Assembly: GCA_049699975.1 (NCBI GenBank)
Contig: JBNAWB010000076.1
Span: forward strand, 1 to 15,426
DNA length: 15,426 nucleotides
Origin: CAZAGD01 sp049699975
GTDB lineage: Bacteria > Desulfobacterota > SM23-61
Direction of reading: 5' to 3'
Shown here: piece after piece, positions 7,311 through 14,436 of the stretch
How the letters are laid out: each line of letters begins with the position of its first letter
How positions within the stretch are numbered: position 1 is the stretch's first letter
Notes under the pieces: generated by a model
The model's database searches: none
Told to the model about the DNA's origin: nothing
Seen by the model: only the letters and a program-made list of their open reading frames with translations
Translations under genes and position numbers: made by a program

Positions 7311-8027
7311 ATGCCATCCCCATTTTATAAAAGAATTCTGCTCAAGCTGAGCGGTGAGGCGTTGGTGGGCGAACAAGAATACGGCATTAGTCGCTCCGTT
7401 ATGCAAAAGGTTGCCCAGGAGGTAAAGGAAATAAAAGAGTTGGGCGTGGAAGTGGCCATTGTAATTGGTGGAGGGAATATATACAGAGGAGTGGCGGCCA
7501 GTGCGCAAGGAATGGATAGAGCTACGGCCGATTATATGGGCATGTTAGCCACGGTGATCAACGGATTGGCCTTGCAGGATGCCTTAGAAAAGACCGGGGT
7601 TTTTACGCGGGTGATGTCGGCGATTGAAATGCCCCAGGTAGCTGAACCCTATATTCGCCGCCGGGCAGTACGCCACTTAGAAAAAGGGCGCGTGGTAATT
7701 TTTGCTGGCGGAACAGGAAATCCCTTTTTCACTACGGATACAGCCGCCGCCTTGAGGGCCGTAGAAATAAAGGCCCAGGTAATTTTAAAGGGTACTAAAG
7801 TTGACGGCGTGTATGACGCTGACCCGCTCGTACACAAGGGTGCCAAAAAGTTTAAAGAGCTTTCTTATATTGAAGTCCTTAAACGGGGATTAAAAATTAT
7901 GGATGCCACGGCGATTTCTCTCTGTATGGACAATAAATTGCCGGTCATTGTTTTTAACCTGACCAAAAAAGGGAATATCAAAGGAGTAATCTTAGGTAAA
8001 AAAATTGGCACGATTATCCGAGGGTGA
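7311..8027 (+). CDS. pyrH: uridylate kinase (UMP kinase)
   Basis: Phosphorylates UMP to UDP using ATP, the entry to all pyrimidine nucleotides; cytoplasmic hexamer of the amino-acid-kinase fold. The 238 residues carry all family landmarks: KLSGEAL (12-18), GGGN (53-56), ADYMGMLAT (73-81), the UMP-binding GGTGNPFFTTDTAA (133-146), TKVDGVYDADP (162-172) and MDATA (197-201). It starts 3 bases after the tsf stop; only a weak purine stretch (AAAGAG) precedes the ATG, consistent with coupling to tsf. Usual neighbour between tsf and frr. Confidence 0.98.
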   Translation: MPSPFYKRILLKLSGEALVGEQEYGISRSVMQKVAQEVKEIKELGVEVAIVIGGGNIYRGVAASAQGMDRATADYMGMLATVINGLALQDALEKTGVFTRVMSAIEMPQVAEPYIRRRAVRHLEKGRVVIFAGGTGNPFFTTDTAAALRAVEIKAQVILKGTKVDGVYDADPLVHKGAKKFKELSYIEVLKRGLKIMDATAISLCMDNKLPVIVFNLTKKGNIKGVILGKKIGTIIRG

Positions 8028-8030
8028 ACT

Positions 8031-8594
8031 ATGTTTAATAAAGAAGAATTTTTCGCCGAAGTAAAAACAAAAATGGAAAAATCTTTGGAGGCCTTGCGTA
8101 AAGAATTAAACCGCGTGCGCACGGGGCGAGCTTCGCTTACCCTTTTGGAAGGTGTACGCGTGAATTATTATGGCGTGCCCACGCCTATTTCTCAAGTGGC
8201 TTCTCTTTCTATCCCGGAAAGTCGGACTATTGCCATTCAACCTTGGGATGCGAAGATGGTTCCCGAAATAGAAAAAGCTATTCAGAAATCAGATTTAGGC
8301 CTCACTCCGGTAAGCGACGGCAAAATTGTGCGCATCAACATTCCCCCTCTTTCCGAAGAGCGGCGCAAGGAATTAGTAAAGGTCGTAAAGCGCATGGAAG
8401 AAGAATGTAAAGTGGCCATGCGCAACATCAGACGGGACGCCAATGAGCAATTGAAAGCGGCCAAGAAGGAAAAATCCATCTCCGAGGATGATCAATTTAA
8501 GTATCAAGAAGAAGTCCAAAAAATAATGGATAAATCCATAGAAAAAGCCGAAGAGATAGTTAAAGCTAAAGAAAAAGAGATTCTGGAATTATAA
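8031..8594 (+). CDS. frr: ribosome recycling factor
   Basis: Splits post-termination ribosomes together with EF-G. The length of 187 residues is standard. Domain I helices carry ELNRVRTGRASLTLLEGVRVNYYG (about 25-48). The domain II beta region holds PTPISQVASLSIPESRTIAIQPWD (about 50-73). The conserved MRNIRRDAN helix is at 130-138 and contains the arginines needed for 23S rRNA contact. The gene starts 3 bases after pyrH, with AGGG in the end of pyrH spaced 6 bases from ATG. After it comes the only sizeable gap in the operon, 54 bases. Confidence 0.98.
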   Translation: MFNKEEFFAEVKTKMEKSLEALRKELNRVRTGRASLTLLEGVRVNYYGVPTPISQVASLSIPESRTIAIQPWDAKMVPEIEKAIQKSDLGLTPVSDGKIVRINIPPLSEERRKELVKVVKRMEEECKVAMRNIRRDANEQLKAAKKEKSISEDDQFKYQEEVQKIMDKSIEKAEEIVKAKEKEILEL

Positions 8595-8648
8595 ATAGAG
8601 GCAGTAAATTTAAAAAGAAATAAAAAGGATTCTTTTCGATACTAAGGA

Positions 8649-9392
8649 ATGCATGGGTTAAAGAAAGAAAAATTACCGCGCCACTTGGCCATTATTATGG
8701 ATGGTAATGGGCGGTGGGCGGAGAGAAGGTCTTTGGATCGCATCGTTGGTCATCGCCAGGGAGCAGAATCTGTGCGCACAGTGGTGCGCGCCTGCCGCGA
8801 GATTGGTATCCCCTATTTGACTTTATTTGCCTTCTCTTCTGAAAATTGGAGTCGGCCCCGAGCAGAAGTTGAAGCCCTTATGGCTCTCTTGCGGGATTAT
8901 CTGATTTCGGAGCTTCCCGAGATGCTGGAAAACAATATCCGCCTCCTGGCTATCGGCGATTTATCTCGTCTACCCAAGGAAGTACTGACTACTTTGCAGG
9001 AGACGATGAAGCAAACCGCCGGGGCCAATGGCCTGACTCTATCTTTAGCATTGAGTTATGGTGGCAGGGACGATATCCTCCAGGCCATTCGGCGGATTAT
9101 GGCTAATTGCCGGGATGGGAATTTATCCCCGGAAGATATAGACGAAAATCTTTTTTCTAAATATCTTTGGACTGCTCCTTTACCCGATCCTGATTTACTC
9201 ATCCGCACGAGTGGAGAACAACGCCTCAGTAATTTTTTCCTCTGGCAATTGGCTTACACAGAGATTTATATCACGCCTACGTTATGGCCAGATTTTACTA
9301 AAGAAGATCTTATCCAAGCCCTTTTAGATTACCAGGAGCGGGAACGGAGATTCGGCCTCACCAGCGAGCAGATTAAAGCAGAGGATCGGTGA
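8649..9392 (+). CDS. uppS: undecaprenyl diphosphate synthase (cis-prenyltransferase)
   Basis: Condenses isopentenyl diphosphates onto farnesyl diphosphate in cis to make the C55 lipid carrier for peptidoglycan and other wall polymers. The 247 residues show MDGNGRWA (17-24; Asp18 is the magnesium-binding catalytic residue), GHRQGAE (34-40), FAFSSENWSRP (60-70) and, late, LLIRTSGEQRLSNFFLWQ followed by the TEIYITPTLWPDF segment, all expected. An in-frame TAA at 8643-8645 rules out any earlier start. The AAGGA before this ATG touches it, leaving no spacer, so initiation may be weak or coupled in an unusual way. Next step in lipid synthesis, cdsA, follows by 4 bases. Confidence 0.97.
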   Translation: MHGLKKEKLPRHLAIIMDGNGRWAERRSLDRIVGHRQGAESVRTVVRACREIGIPYLTLFAFSSENWSRPRAEVEALMALLRDYLISELPEMLENNIRLLAIGDLSRLPKEVLTTLQETMKQTAGANGLTLSLALSYGGRDDILQAIRRIMANCRDGNLSPEDIDENLFSKYLWTAPLPDPDLLIRTSGEQRLSNFFLWQLAYTEIYITPTLWPDFTKEDLIQALLDYQERERRFGLTSEQIKAEDR

Positions 9393-9396
9393 TGGT

Positions 9397-10194
9397 ATGC
9401 ATCGGCAACGCTGGATCTCCGGCTTATTGATTGCTCTGGGCGTAATCCTGATTGTCCTCTTTGCTCCCTTATGGCTTTTTCTCTTGATTATTTTGGGCCT
9501 AATTTGTTTAGCCCAGAAGGAATATTTTGCCCTTGCTTTACGCGACCTTTCAGCCCCGCAAAAAATATTAGGATTTTTGTTGAGTGTATTGGTGGCCCTT
9601 TCTTTTTATGGCGGTCGAAGGGAATGCATTTTGGGCATTATAAGTTTACTCCTTTTCGTCTTGATTATGCTAACGTTAAAGGAAAAAGGAGATTTGCCCC
9701 CGCGCCTGGAAAAAATGCACAGAATGTTATTAGGCCTTCTTTATGCTCCTTTTTTTTTAAGCTTTTTTCTTCTCCTAAATAAATTAAACGCCGGAAAACT
9801 CTGGATTCTTTTTGGTTTGGCGGCCGTATATGGCGGAGATATTGCAGCTTTTTATGTGGGAAGAAATTGGGGAAAAAAGAAACTTGCTCCTTTGATTAGT
9901 CCTGGGAAGACGATAGAGGGAGGGATAGGGGCTGTGGGAGGTTCCGTGGCCGGGGCCTTGCTCTTTAAATTTTTATTCTTCGCCGAGGTCCCCTGGGGGC
10001 CCGCCCTGATTATGGGATTAGGCGTAGGAATATTGGGGCAAATTGGTGATCTCTTCGAGTCCCTGTTAAAAAGAGTAGCTCAGGTTAAAGACTCAGGGGC
10101 CCTTATTCCGGGGCATGGCGGCCTATTGGATCGTATTGATAGCGTACTTTTATCTTTACCGTGGGTATATTTTTGGGCTTGGGCTTTAAGTTAA
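9397..10194 (+). CDS. cdsA: phosphatidate cytidylyltransferase (CDP-diglyceride synthase)
   Basis: Integral membrane enzyme making CDP-diacylglycerol from phosphatidate and CTP, the branch point for bacterial phospholipids. The 265 residues are mostly hydrophobic, with roughly seven to eight membrane segments (about 8-38, 56-74, 77-94, 110-128, 134-152, 177-197, 202-220 and the C-terminus). The family signature is complete at 222-248: SLLKR, then KDSG, PGHGG and LLDRID. A conserved SPGKTIEGG loop is at 168-176. The start has only GGTGAT (9388-9393) close by, and the uppS stop lies 4 bases upstream. Standard position between uppS and dxr. Confidence 0.96.
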   Translation: MHRQRWISGLLIALGVILIVLFAPLWLFLLIILGLICLAQKEYFALALRDLSAPQKILGFLLSVLVALSFYGGRRECILGIISLLLFVLIMLTLKEKGDLPPRLEKMHRMLLGLLYAPFFLSFFLLLNKLNAGKLWILFGLAAVYGGDIAAFYVGRNWGKKKLAPLISPGKTIEGGIGAVGGSVAGALLFKFLFFAEVPWGPALIMGLGVGILGQIGDLFESLLKRVAQVKDSGALIPGHGGLLDRIDSVLLSLPWVYFWAWALS

Positions 10195-10198
10195 GAAG

Positions 10199-11359
10199 AT
10201 GAAGCGAATTTCTATTTTAGGATCAACTGGTTCTATCGGAGTTAAGGCGCTGGAAGTGGTAGCGCGGTTCCCTGATAAATTTCAAGTGGTGGCTTTAGCT
10301 GGGGGCAAGAATTTTCTAAAATTACAGGAACAGATTAACCAATTTCAGCCGGAGCTCGTTTGTTTGGTAAACCCCGAAGCGGCTGCGCAACTGTCCCAAT
10401 CTTTGCCCAAAGGGAAAACAAAAATTTTGGCGGGGATAGAAGGGCTCATCGCCGCAGCCACTTATCCAGGGGTAGAGACCGTTTTAGCAGCGCTGGCGGG
10501 AAGTATTGGCCTCCTGCCCATCTTAGAAGCCATAAGGGCCAATAAAAAATTAGCCATAGCCAATAAAGAGCCCTTGGTGATGGCCGGAGAAATTTTATTG
10601 AAAGAAGCACACGCGAAGGGGGTCACTATTGTCCCTGTAGATAGCGAACATAGCGCCATTTTTCAAGCCTTAGCTGGCCATCGCCGGGAAGATATTAAGA
10701 AAATAATCCTCACTGCTTCGGGAGGTCCATTTTTGCATACTCCGCTGCCTGATATGGCGCAAGTAACTCCTCCCGAGGCCTTAAATCATCCCCAGTGGCG
10801 CATGGGGCAGAAAGTTTCCGTAGATAGTGCTTCCCTGATGAATAAGGGTTTGGAGGTTATCGAGGCTCATTGGCTATTTCAAATTCCGCCGGCTAAAATA
10901 GAGGTGCTTATTCATCCCCAGGCCATTGTGCATTCCATGGTGGAATATATAGACGGATCGATTATCGCGCAGATGTCCTGGCCTGATATGCGCGGCCCAA
11001 TTGCCTACGCGCTCGCTTATCCAGAAAGGCTCGATTTAGCCAAACCTTCTTTGAATTTAGCGCAGATAGAAAAGTTAACTTTTCATGCGGTAGATAAAGA
11101 TAAGTTCCCCACCTTAGAGCTGGCCTATCAAGCCTTGGAAAGAGGGGGTACTATGCCTACTGTTTTGAATGCCGCAAATGAGGTGGCGGTCGAAGCTTTC
11201 CTAGCAGGCAAAATAGGTTTTTTACAGATTGCGCAGCTCATAAAGAAGACCATGGAAAAACACGAACCCTTGAGCGCCCAAAATTTGGAAAATATATGGC
11301 AGGCTCATCACTGGGCTCAAGGAGAAGCGCGGAAAATGGTGGAAAGAGGTGCATTGTGA
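10199..11359 (+). CDS. dxr: 1-deoxy-D-xylulose 5-phosphate reductoisomerase
   Basis: NADPH-dependent second step of the MEP pathway, converting DXP to methylerythritol phosphate; target of fosmidomycin in other bacteria. The 386 residues include the NADPH loop GSTGSIG (8-14), ANKEPLVMAGE (121-131), the metal ligands Asp148 and Glu150 in PVDSEHSAIFQ, TASGGPF (172-178), the flap HPQWRMGQ with Trp200, and SASLMNKGLEVIEAHW (210-225) with Glu219 as third metal ligand. Position 125 is Pro, where ANKES or ANKET is usual. It starts 4 bases after cdsA without a clear Shine-Dalgarno and ends overlapping the rseP start. It supplies isoprenoid precursors for UppS in the same operon. Confidence 0.98.
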   Translation: MKRISILGSTGSIGVKALEVVARFPDKFQVVALAGGKNFLKLQEQINQFQPELVCLVNPEAAAQLSQSLPKGKTKILAGIEGLIAAATYPGVETVLAALAGSIGLLPILEAIRANKKLAIANKEPLVMAGEILLKEAHAKGVTIVPVDSEHSAIFQALAGHRREDIKKIILTASGGPFLHTPLPDMAQVTPPEALNHPQWRMGQKVSVDSASLMNKGLEVIEAHWLFQIPPAKIEVLIHPQAIVHSMVEYIDGSIIAQMSWPDMRGPIAYALAYPERLDLAKPSLNLAQIEKLTFHAVDKDKFPTLELAYQALERGGTMPTVLNAANEVAVEAFLAGKIGFLQIAQLIKKTMEKHEPLSAQNLENIWQAHHWAQGEARKMVERGAL

Positions 11360-12423
11360 TTACAACTATTGTCGCGACGATTATAGTTTTGGGAGTATTG
11401 ATTTTTGTCCATGAATTAGGACATTTTCTCATGGCCAAGAAATCTAAAGTTGGGGTAATAACTTTTTCTTTAGGTTTTGGCCCTAAAATCATCGGTAAGA
11501 AGATCGGCGAAACGGAATACCAAATATCTTTAGTTCCCCTGGGCGGGTACGTAAAGATGGTGGGAGAGGAACCAGGCGAGAAAGTTCCTCCCGAGTTGAT
11601 CAATAAATCTTTTTCTAACCAATCAGTTGGCAAAAGAATGGGCATTGTCTTTGCCGGACCGTTCTTCAATTTCCTTTTCGCCATTGTGGCCTTTGCGGTG
11701 GTCCTTATGATAGGTATGCCCACTCTTCTTCCCGAAGTTGGAGAGGTGAAACCGGATTATCCGGCGTATCAGGCTGGGTTGCAGAAGGGTGATCTAATAA
11801 TCAAGGCCAATGATCTGCCTATTAAGCGTTGGGAAGATCTGGCGCAATTAATCCATCAAAGTGCCGGGAAAAATTTGTCCTTGGTGGTCAAGCGGGATAA
11901 AGAAACTTTTTCTGTCTCCTTGATTCCCCAGGTGAGTAAGCAAAAGAATATTTTCGGTGATGAGATCGAAGTAGGCTTGATTGGTATATCGCCCGCGGGA
12001 ACATTTTTTACAGAACGTTTTCTGCCCTGGGAGGCTATATATAGGTCGCTCCTGCAGTCCTGGAGAATTACAGAACTCACTGTGGTGAGCATCGTTAAAA
12101 TAATCGAGGGTAAAATCTCGGCGAAGACCATAGGTGGGCCCATTCTCATTGCCCAGCTTGCCGGGCAGCAGGCCAAAGCCGGGCCCCTGAGCCTGATTAT
12201 ATTTATGGCGGTGATCAGCATCAACTTGGTTATTTTAAATATTCTGCCCATTCCAGCATTGGATGGGTGGCATCTCCTCATCTTTCTTATTGAAGCCCTG
12301 ATTGGCAAACCAGTAAGTTTAAAGCTGCGGGAGCGGGCGCAACAAATAGGCATTTTTATTATTATCTTGCTCATGTTGCTTGTTTTCTATAATGATCTAA
12401 CCCGCCTGGTGGGCCCGGAATGA
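11356..12423 (+). CDS. rseP: RseP-type site-2 (intramembrane) zinc metalloprotease
   Basis: Membrane-embedded M50 protease that cleaves anti-sigma factors or leftover signal peptides within the bilayer. Counting from GTG 11356 (355 residues), HELGH gives zinc ligands H19 and H23 with catalytic E20. A single PDZ domain lies at about 125-190. The second metal motif NILPIPALDG is at 295-304, with Asp303. At least three further hydrophobic segments are visible (about 97-120, 280-298, 331-346). One PDZ domain means the short type; E. coli RseP has two and about 450 residues. The start overlaps the dxr stop by 4 bases (GTGA) and has GAGGTG 4-9 bases upstream; a longer in-frame reading from ATG 11296 would overlap dxr heavily and precede the membrane HExxH helix with an unlikely charged stretch. 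Residue 305 is Trp, where LDGGH is usual. Confidence 0.95.
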   Translation: MITTIVATIIVLGVLIFVHELGHFLMAKKSKVGVITFSLGFGPKIIGKKIGETEYQISLVPLGGYVKMVGEEPGEKVPPELINKSFSNQSVGKRMGIVFAGPFFNFLFAIVAFAVVLMIGMPTLLPEVGEVKPDYPAYQAGLQKGDLIIKANDLPIKRWEDLAQLIHQSAGKNLSLVVKRDKETFSVSLIPQVSKQKNIFGDEIEVGLIGISPAGTFFTERFLPWEAIYRSLLQSWRITELTVVSIVKIIEGKISAKTIGGPILIAQLAGQQAKAGPLSLIIFMAVISINLVILNILPIPALDGWHLLIFLIEALIGKPVSLKLRERAQQIGIFIIILLMLLVFYNDLTRLVGPE

Positions 12424-12426
12424 ACC

Positions 12427-13170
12427 ATGCTCATCCTGGCTATTGAAACTTCAACGAACACAGCCAGTATAGCGCTTTGGCAAACTTCAAAAGATGAAGA
12501 GTTATCTCCGGCCCAGAGAAATATTATAGGCGAGCTCACGCTGAACCTCTGCGGAAACCATTCAGCCACGCTTATGCCGGGCATAGACCACCTGCTGCGC
12601 GAGACCAAGCTGCATATCCACCAAGTGGAGGGAATCGCCCTTGGTTTGGGACCCGGCTCCTTTACGGGCCTGCGGATTGGCGTGACTACGGTTAAAGGAT
12701 TAGCCTATGCCTTGAGGGTTCCTGTGGTGGGGGTATCGACCCTCGATGTTTTAGCCCAAAACGTTTCCTATGCGGGCAAGTTAGTTTGTCCAGTTTTGGA
12801 TGCCCGCAAAAATGAGGTTTATGCCGCCCTTTATCGTGGTGACGGAAGTGGTTGCTTGACCAAAATAGGAGCAGATATGGTTATTGCTCCAGATGAGTTA
12901 AGTAAGCGCATTGAGGAAGAGGTTATATTTTTAGGGAACGGGGTAGAAGTTTACCGAGAAATATGGCAGAAGCAACTTGGCTCTAAGGCTATTTTTGCTC
13001 AGCCAGAGTTTTCTCAACCGCGAGCGGTTCATGTGGCCCGACTCAGCCAGCCCAAATTCCATCAGGGGCAATTCTTGGATCTCTTTTCTTTTGGGCCAGT
13101 TTACCTGCGTCGGTCAGAGGCCGAGGTGAATTGGGAACTTAAAAAGGGAGAAGTAAAAAAACAATTTTAA
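12427..13170 (+). CDS. tsaB: TsaB, tRNA t6A threonylcarbamoyladenosine modification protein
   Basis: Partner and scaffold of TsaD in the complex that makes N6-threonylcarbamoyladenosine at position 37 of ANN-decoding tRNAs. The 247 residues have the ASKHA-fold N-terminus LAIETSTNTASIAL (4-17), the GLGPGSFTGLRIG motif (73-85) and VLDARKNEVYAALY (123-136). The C-terminal PVYLRRSEAEVN resembles the usual YLR.SEAE ending. TsaB often sits beside rimI, tsaE or tsaD, but none is present; it is the last gene of the operon, 3 bases after rseP, with a poor Shine-Dalgarno. It runs convergently into the gene at 13177 with a 6-base gap and no visible terminator. Confidence 0.93.
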   Translation: MLILAIETSTNTASIALWQTSKDEELSPAQRNIIGELTLNLCGNHSATLMPGIDHLLRETKLHIHQVEGIALGLGPGSFTGLRIGVTTVKGLAYALRVPVVGVSTLDVLAQNVSYAGKLVCPVLDARKNEVYAALYRGDGSGCLTKIGADMVIAPDELSKRIEEEVIFLGNGVEVYREIWQKQLGSKAIFAQPEFSQPRAVHVARLSQPKFHQGQFLDLFSFGPVYLRRSEAEVNWELKKGEVKKQF

Positions 13171-13176
13171 AGTGGC

Positions 13177-14067
13177 TCATCTGCCTTCCGCAACAGCTTT
13201 AACTTGGGCAGCTAAATTGATCAGAAAAGGCCTTTCTTCTTGCAGAATAAGTTTTTTCTCTTGGTAATCTTCCTTAAAAATTTTGCGCACTACGGCTTCT
13301 TGATCACCATTGGAAGAAGCCAATTCCTGGGAAATCCTTTGGGCAAATTCTTCAGTAGCTTGCTGGGCTTTAAGCAAGACTTTTTTTATATTTCCGCCCA
13401 AACAATAAAAATGCCCCAAAATTAATAATTCAATATCTAATTTTTGCAGCTTGGCCAATGATTGCAGATAATCTTTATAGCTGGAGAGGAAAACTGGCCG
13501 GATATTAAAGTTACGATCAAGACTTCCGACTGCTTCCCCAGCGATTAAAACTTTTAATTCGGGAAGGTAGAAAGAAAGGGCATCTTTGGTATGGCCAGGA
13601 GTAGCGATGGCCTGAATTTTCGTCCCATCTCCAAGAGTTACTTCTTGACCATCATGCAAAATGAGATCCACCTCAAGCCCGGTAAAAGAGACATCGTCAT
13701 CTTTGATGAGGGAGGCAAATTTTTCTTCCATACTTTTGCTTAGGTTTTGGATAAATTGAATGGCCGTGGGCCGTTGCCATACTTCCGCGGCTAATTTGCT
13801 GGCCGCGATTTTTAGGCCGGGGATATTCCTTTTTAAAAAAGGTGCTGCTCCGCAGTGGTCAAAATGAGAATGGGTGAGAAGAAGATGAGTAACCCGCGGA
13901 GGATCGCCTAAAATGGCTTTTAAATTTTGCAGATAGTGCGGTCCCATAAAGGTCATGCCCGCATCGAAGAGGACAGGATCTTTTCCCACGAATAGATATG
14001 CGGGGAGTGCAGGTTCTCCCAAGGCGTAGAATTGCGCAGAGATTTTTCCTCTGCTCTCCATAATCAT
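13177..14067 (-). CDS. metallo-beta-lactamase fold hydrolase of unknown substrate
   Basis: Predicted cytoplasmic metal-dependent hydrolase of the MBL superfamily; the substrate is unknown. In 296 residues it shows LFDAG (33-37), the metal motif THSHFDH (65-71), PGHTKDALSFY (157-167), IAGEAVG (175-181) and LGHFY (217-221). The position that normally holds a metal-bridging Asp (motif GD) is Glu178. A mostly helical, charged extension occupies about 225-296. No signal peptide is visible. The start ATG at 14067 has AAAGGA about 6 bases upstream; a second ATG lies two codons in. It is on the opposite strand to all other genes, so it is a separate unit. Related families include glyoxalase II-like thioesterases, quorum-quenching lactonases and RNases, and the motifs alone do not choose between them. 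Confidence 0.85.
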   Translation of the reverse strand: MIMESRGKISAQFYALGEPALPAYLFVGKDPVLFDAGMTFMGPHYLQNLKAILGDPPRVTHLLLTHSHFDHCGAAPFLKRNIPGLKIAASKLAAEVWQRPTAIQFIQNLSKSMEEKFASLIKDDDVSFTGLEVDLILHDGQEVTLGDGTKIQAIATPGHTKDALSFYLPELKVLIAGEAVGSLDRNFNIRPVFLSSYKDYLQSLAKLQKLDIELLILGHFYCLGGNIKKVLLKAQQATEEFAQRISQELASSNGDQEAVVRKIFKEDYQEKKLILQEERPFLINLAAQVKAVAEGR

Positions 14068-14118
14068 GTTTTTTCCTTTCTAAATATCTAAGATCAAATG
14101 GTTTAATACCCTGCTTCG

Positions 14119-14193
14119 CCGTAGGCCCACTACGGAGAGATTGTGTCGTAATGTCATCGCGAGGGAGCGTAGCGACCGTGGCGATCTCGTAAT
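14119..14193. repeat. palindromic intergenic repeats (REP-like)
   Basis: Two adjoining palindromic units in the gap between divergent genes. The first is the hairpin CCGTAG-GCCCA-CTACGG (14119-14135). The second begins at GAGATTGT (14137-14144), which pairs with GCGATCTC (14181-14188, with wobbles), and encloses a core (GTCATCGCGAGGGAGCG then TAGCGACCGTGGCGATCTC, 14153-14188). This core resembles the widespread motif GTCATTGCGAGGAGCGAAGC that I know from many bacterial genomes. TCGTAAT occurs at 14146-14152 and again at 14187-14193. No coding content. Function unknown; such elements can affect mRNA ends or be remnants of transposase-driven repeats. Confidence 0.6.
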
Positions 14194-14259
14194 ATATTTT
14201 TTCATTTCGAGAAAATTTCCCCCTTTTAGGGAAGGAGTCCGAAATAATGAATATCTTTC

Positions 14260-14287
14260 TTTACTCAGCATATTTTTAGATTATAAT
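14260..14287 (+). promoter_or_regulatory. candidate promoter for the RqcH/NFACT gene
   Basis: TTTACT (14260-14265), a 16-base spacer and a perfect TATAAT (14282-14287), giving a 5' leader of about 140 bases. The sequence ATTATAATTAAT also reads TATAAT on the minus strand, but there it lacks a good -35. Between here and the gene start (14288-14436) I see no coding region and no clear structured RNA. Confidence 0.4.
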
Positions 14288-14436
14288 TAATACTGCCGAA
14301 TTGTTCTACCATTTATTAGCTTTATCCTTCTTTTTATTGAGCTGGGCCGCTATTGGGCAAGTGCATGAAAAGGCATCCTTTCTATGAATGGGGAGAAGGT
14401 CTAAATTAGGGGGGAAGATAAGAGGAACATGATTAT

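Noticed and set aside
11296..11355. Upstream extension of rseP to ATG 11296
   Set aside because: Would overlap dxr by 64 bases and add a charged stretch with no family match; GTG 11356 has a good GAGGTG and the usual RseP N-terminus.
11856..12374. 172-codon antisense open frame within rseP (and a similar one at 11238-11723)
   Set aside because: Shadows of a clearly coding sense strand; composition mirrors RseP codons with no own signals.
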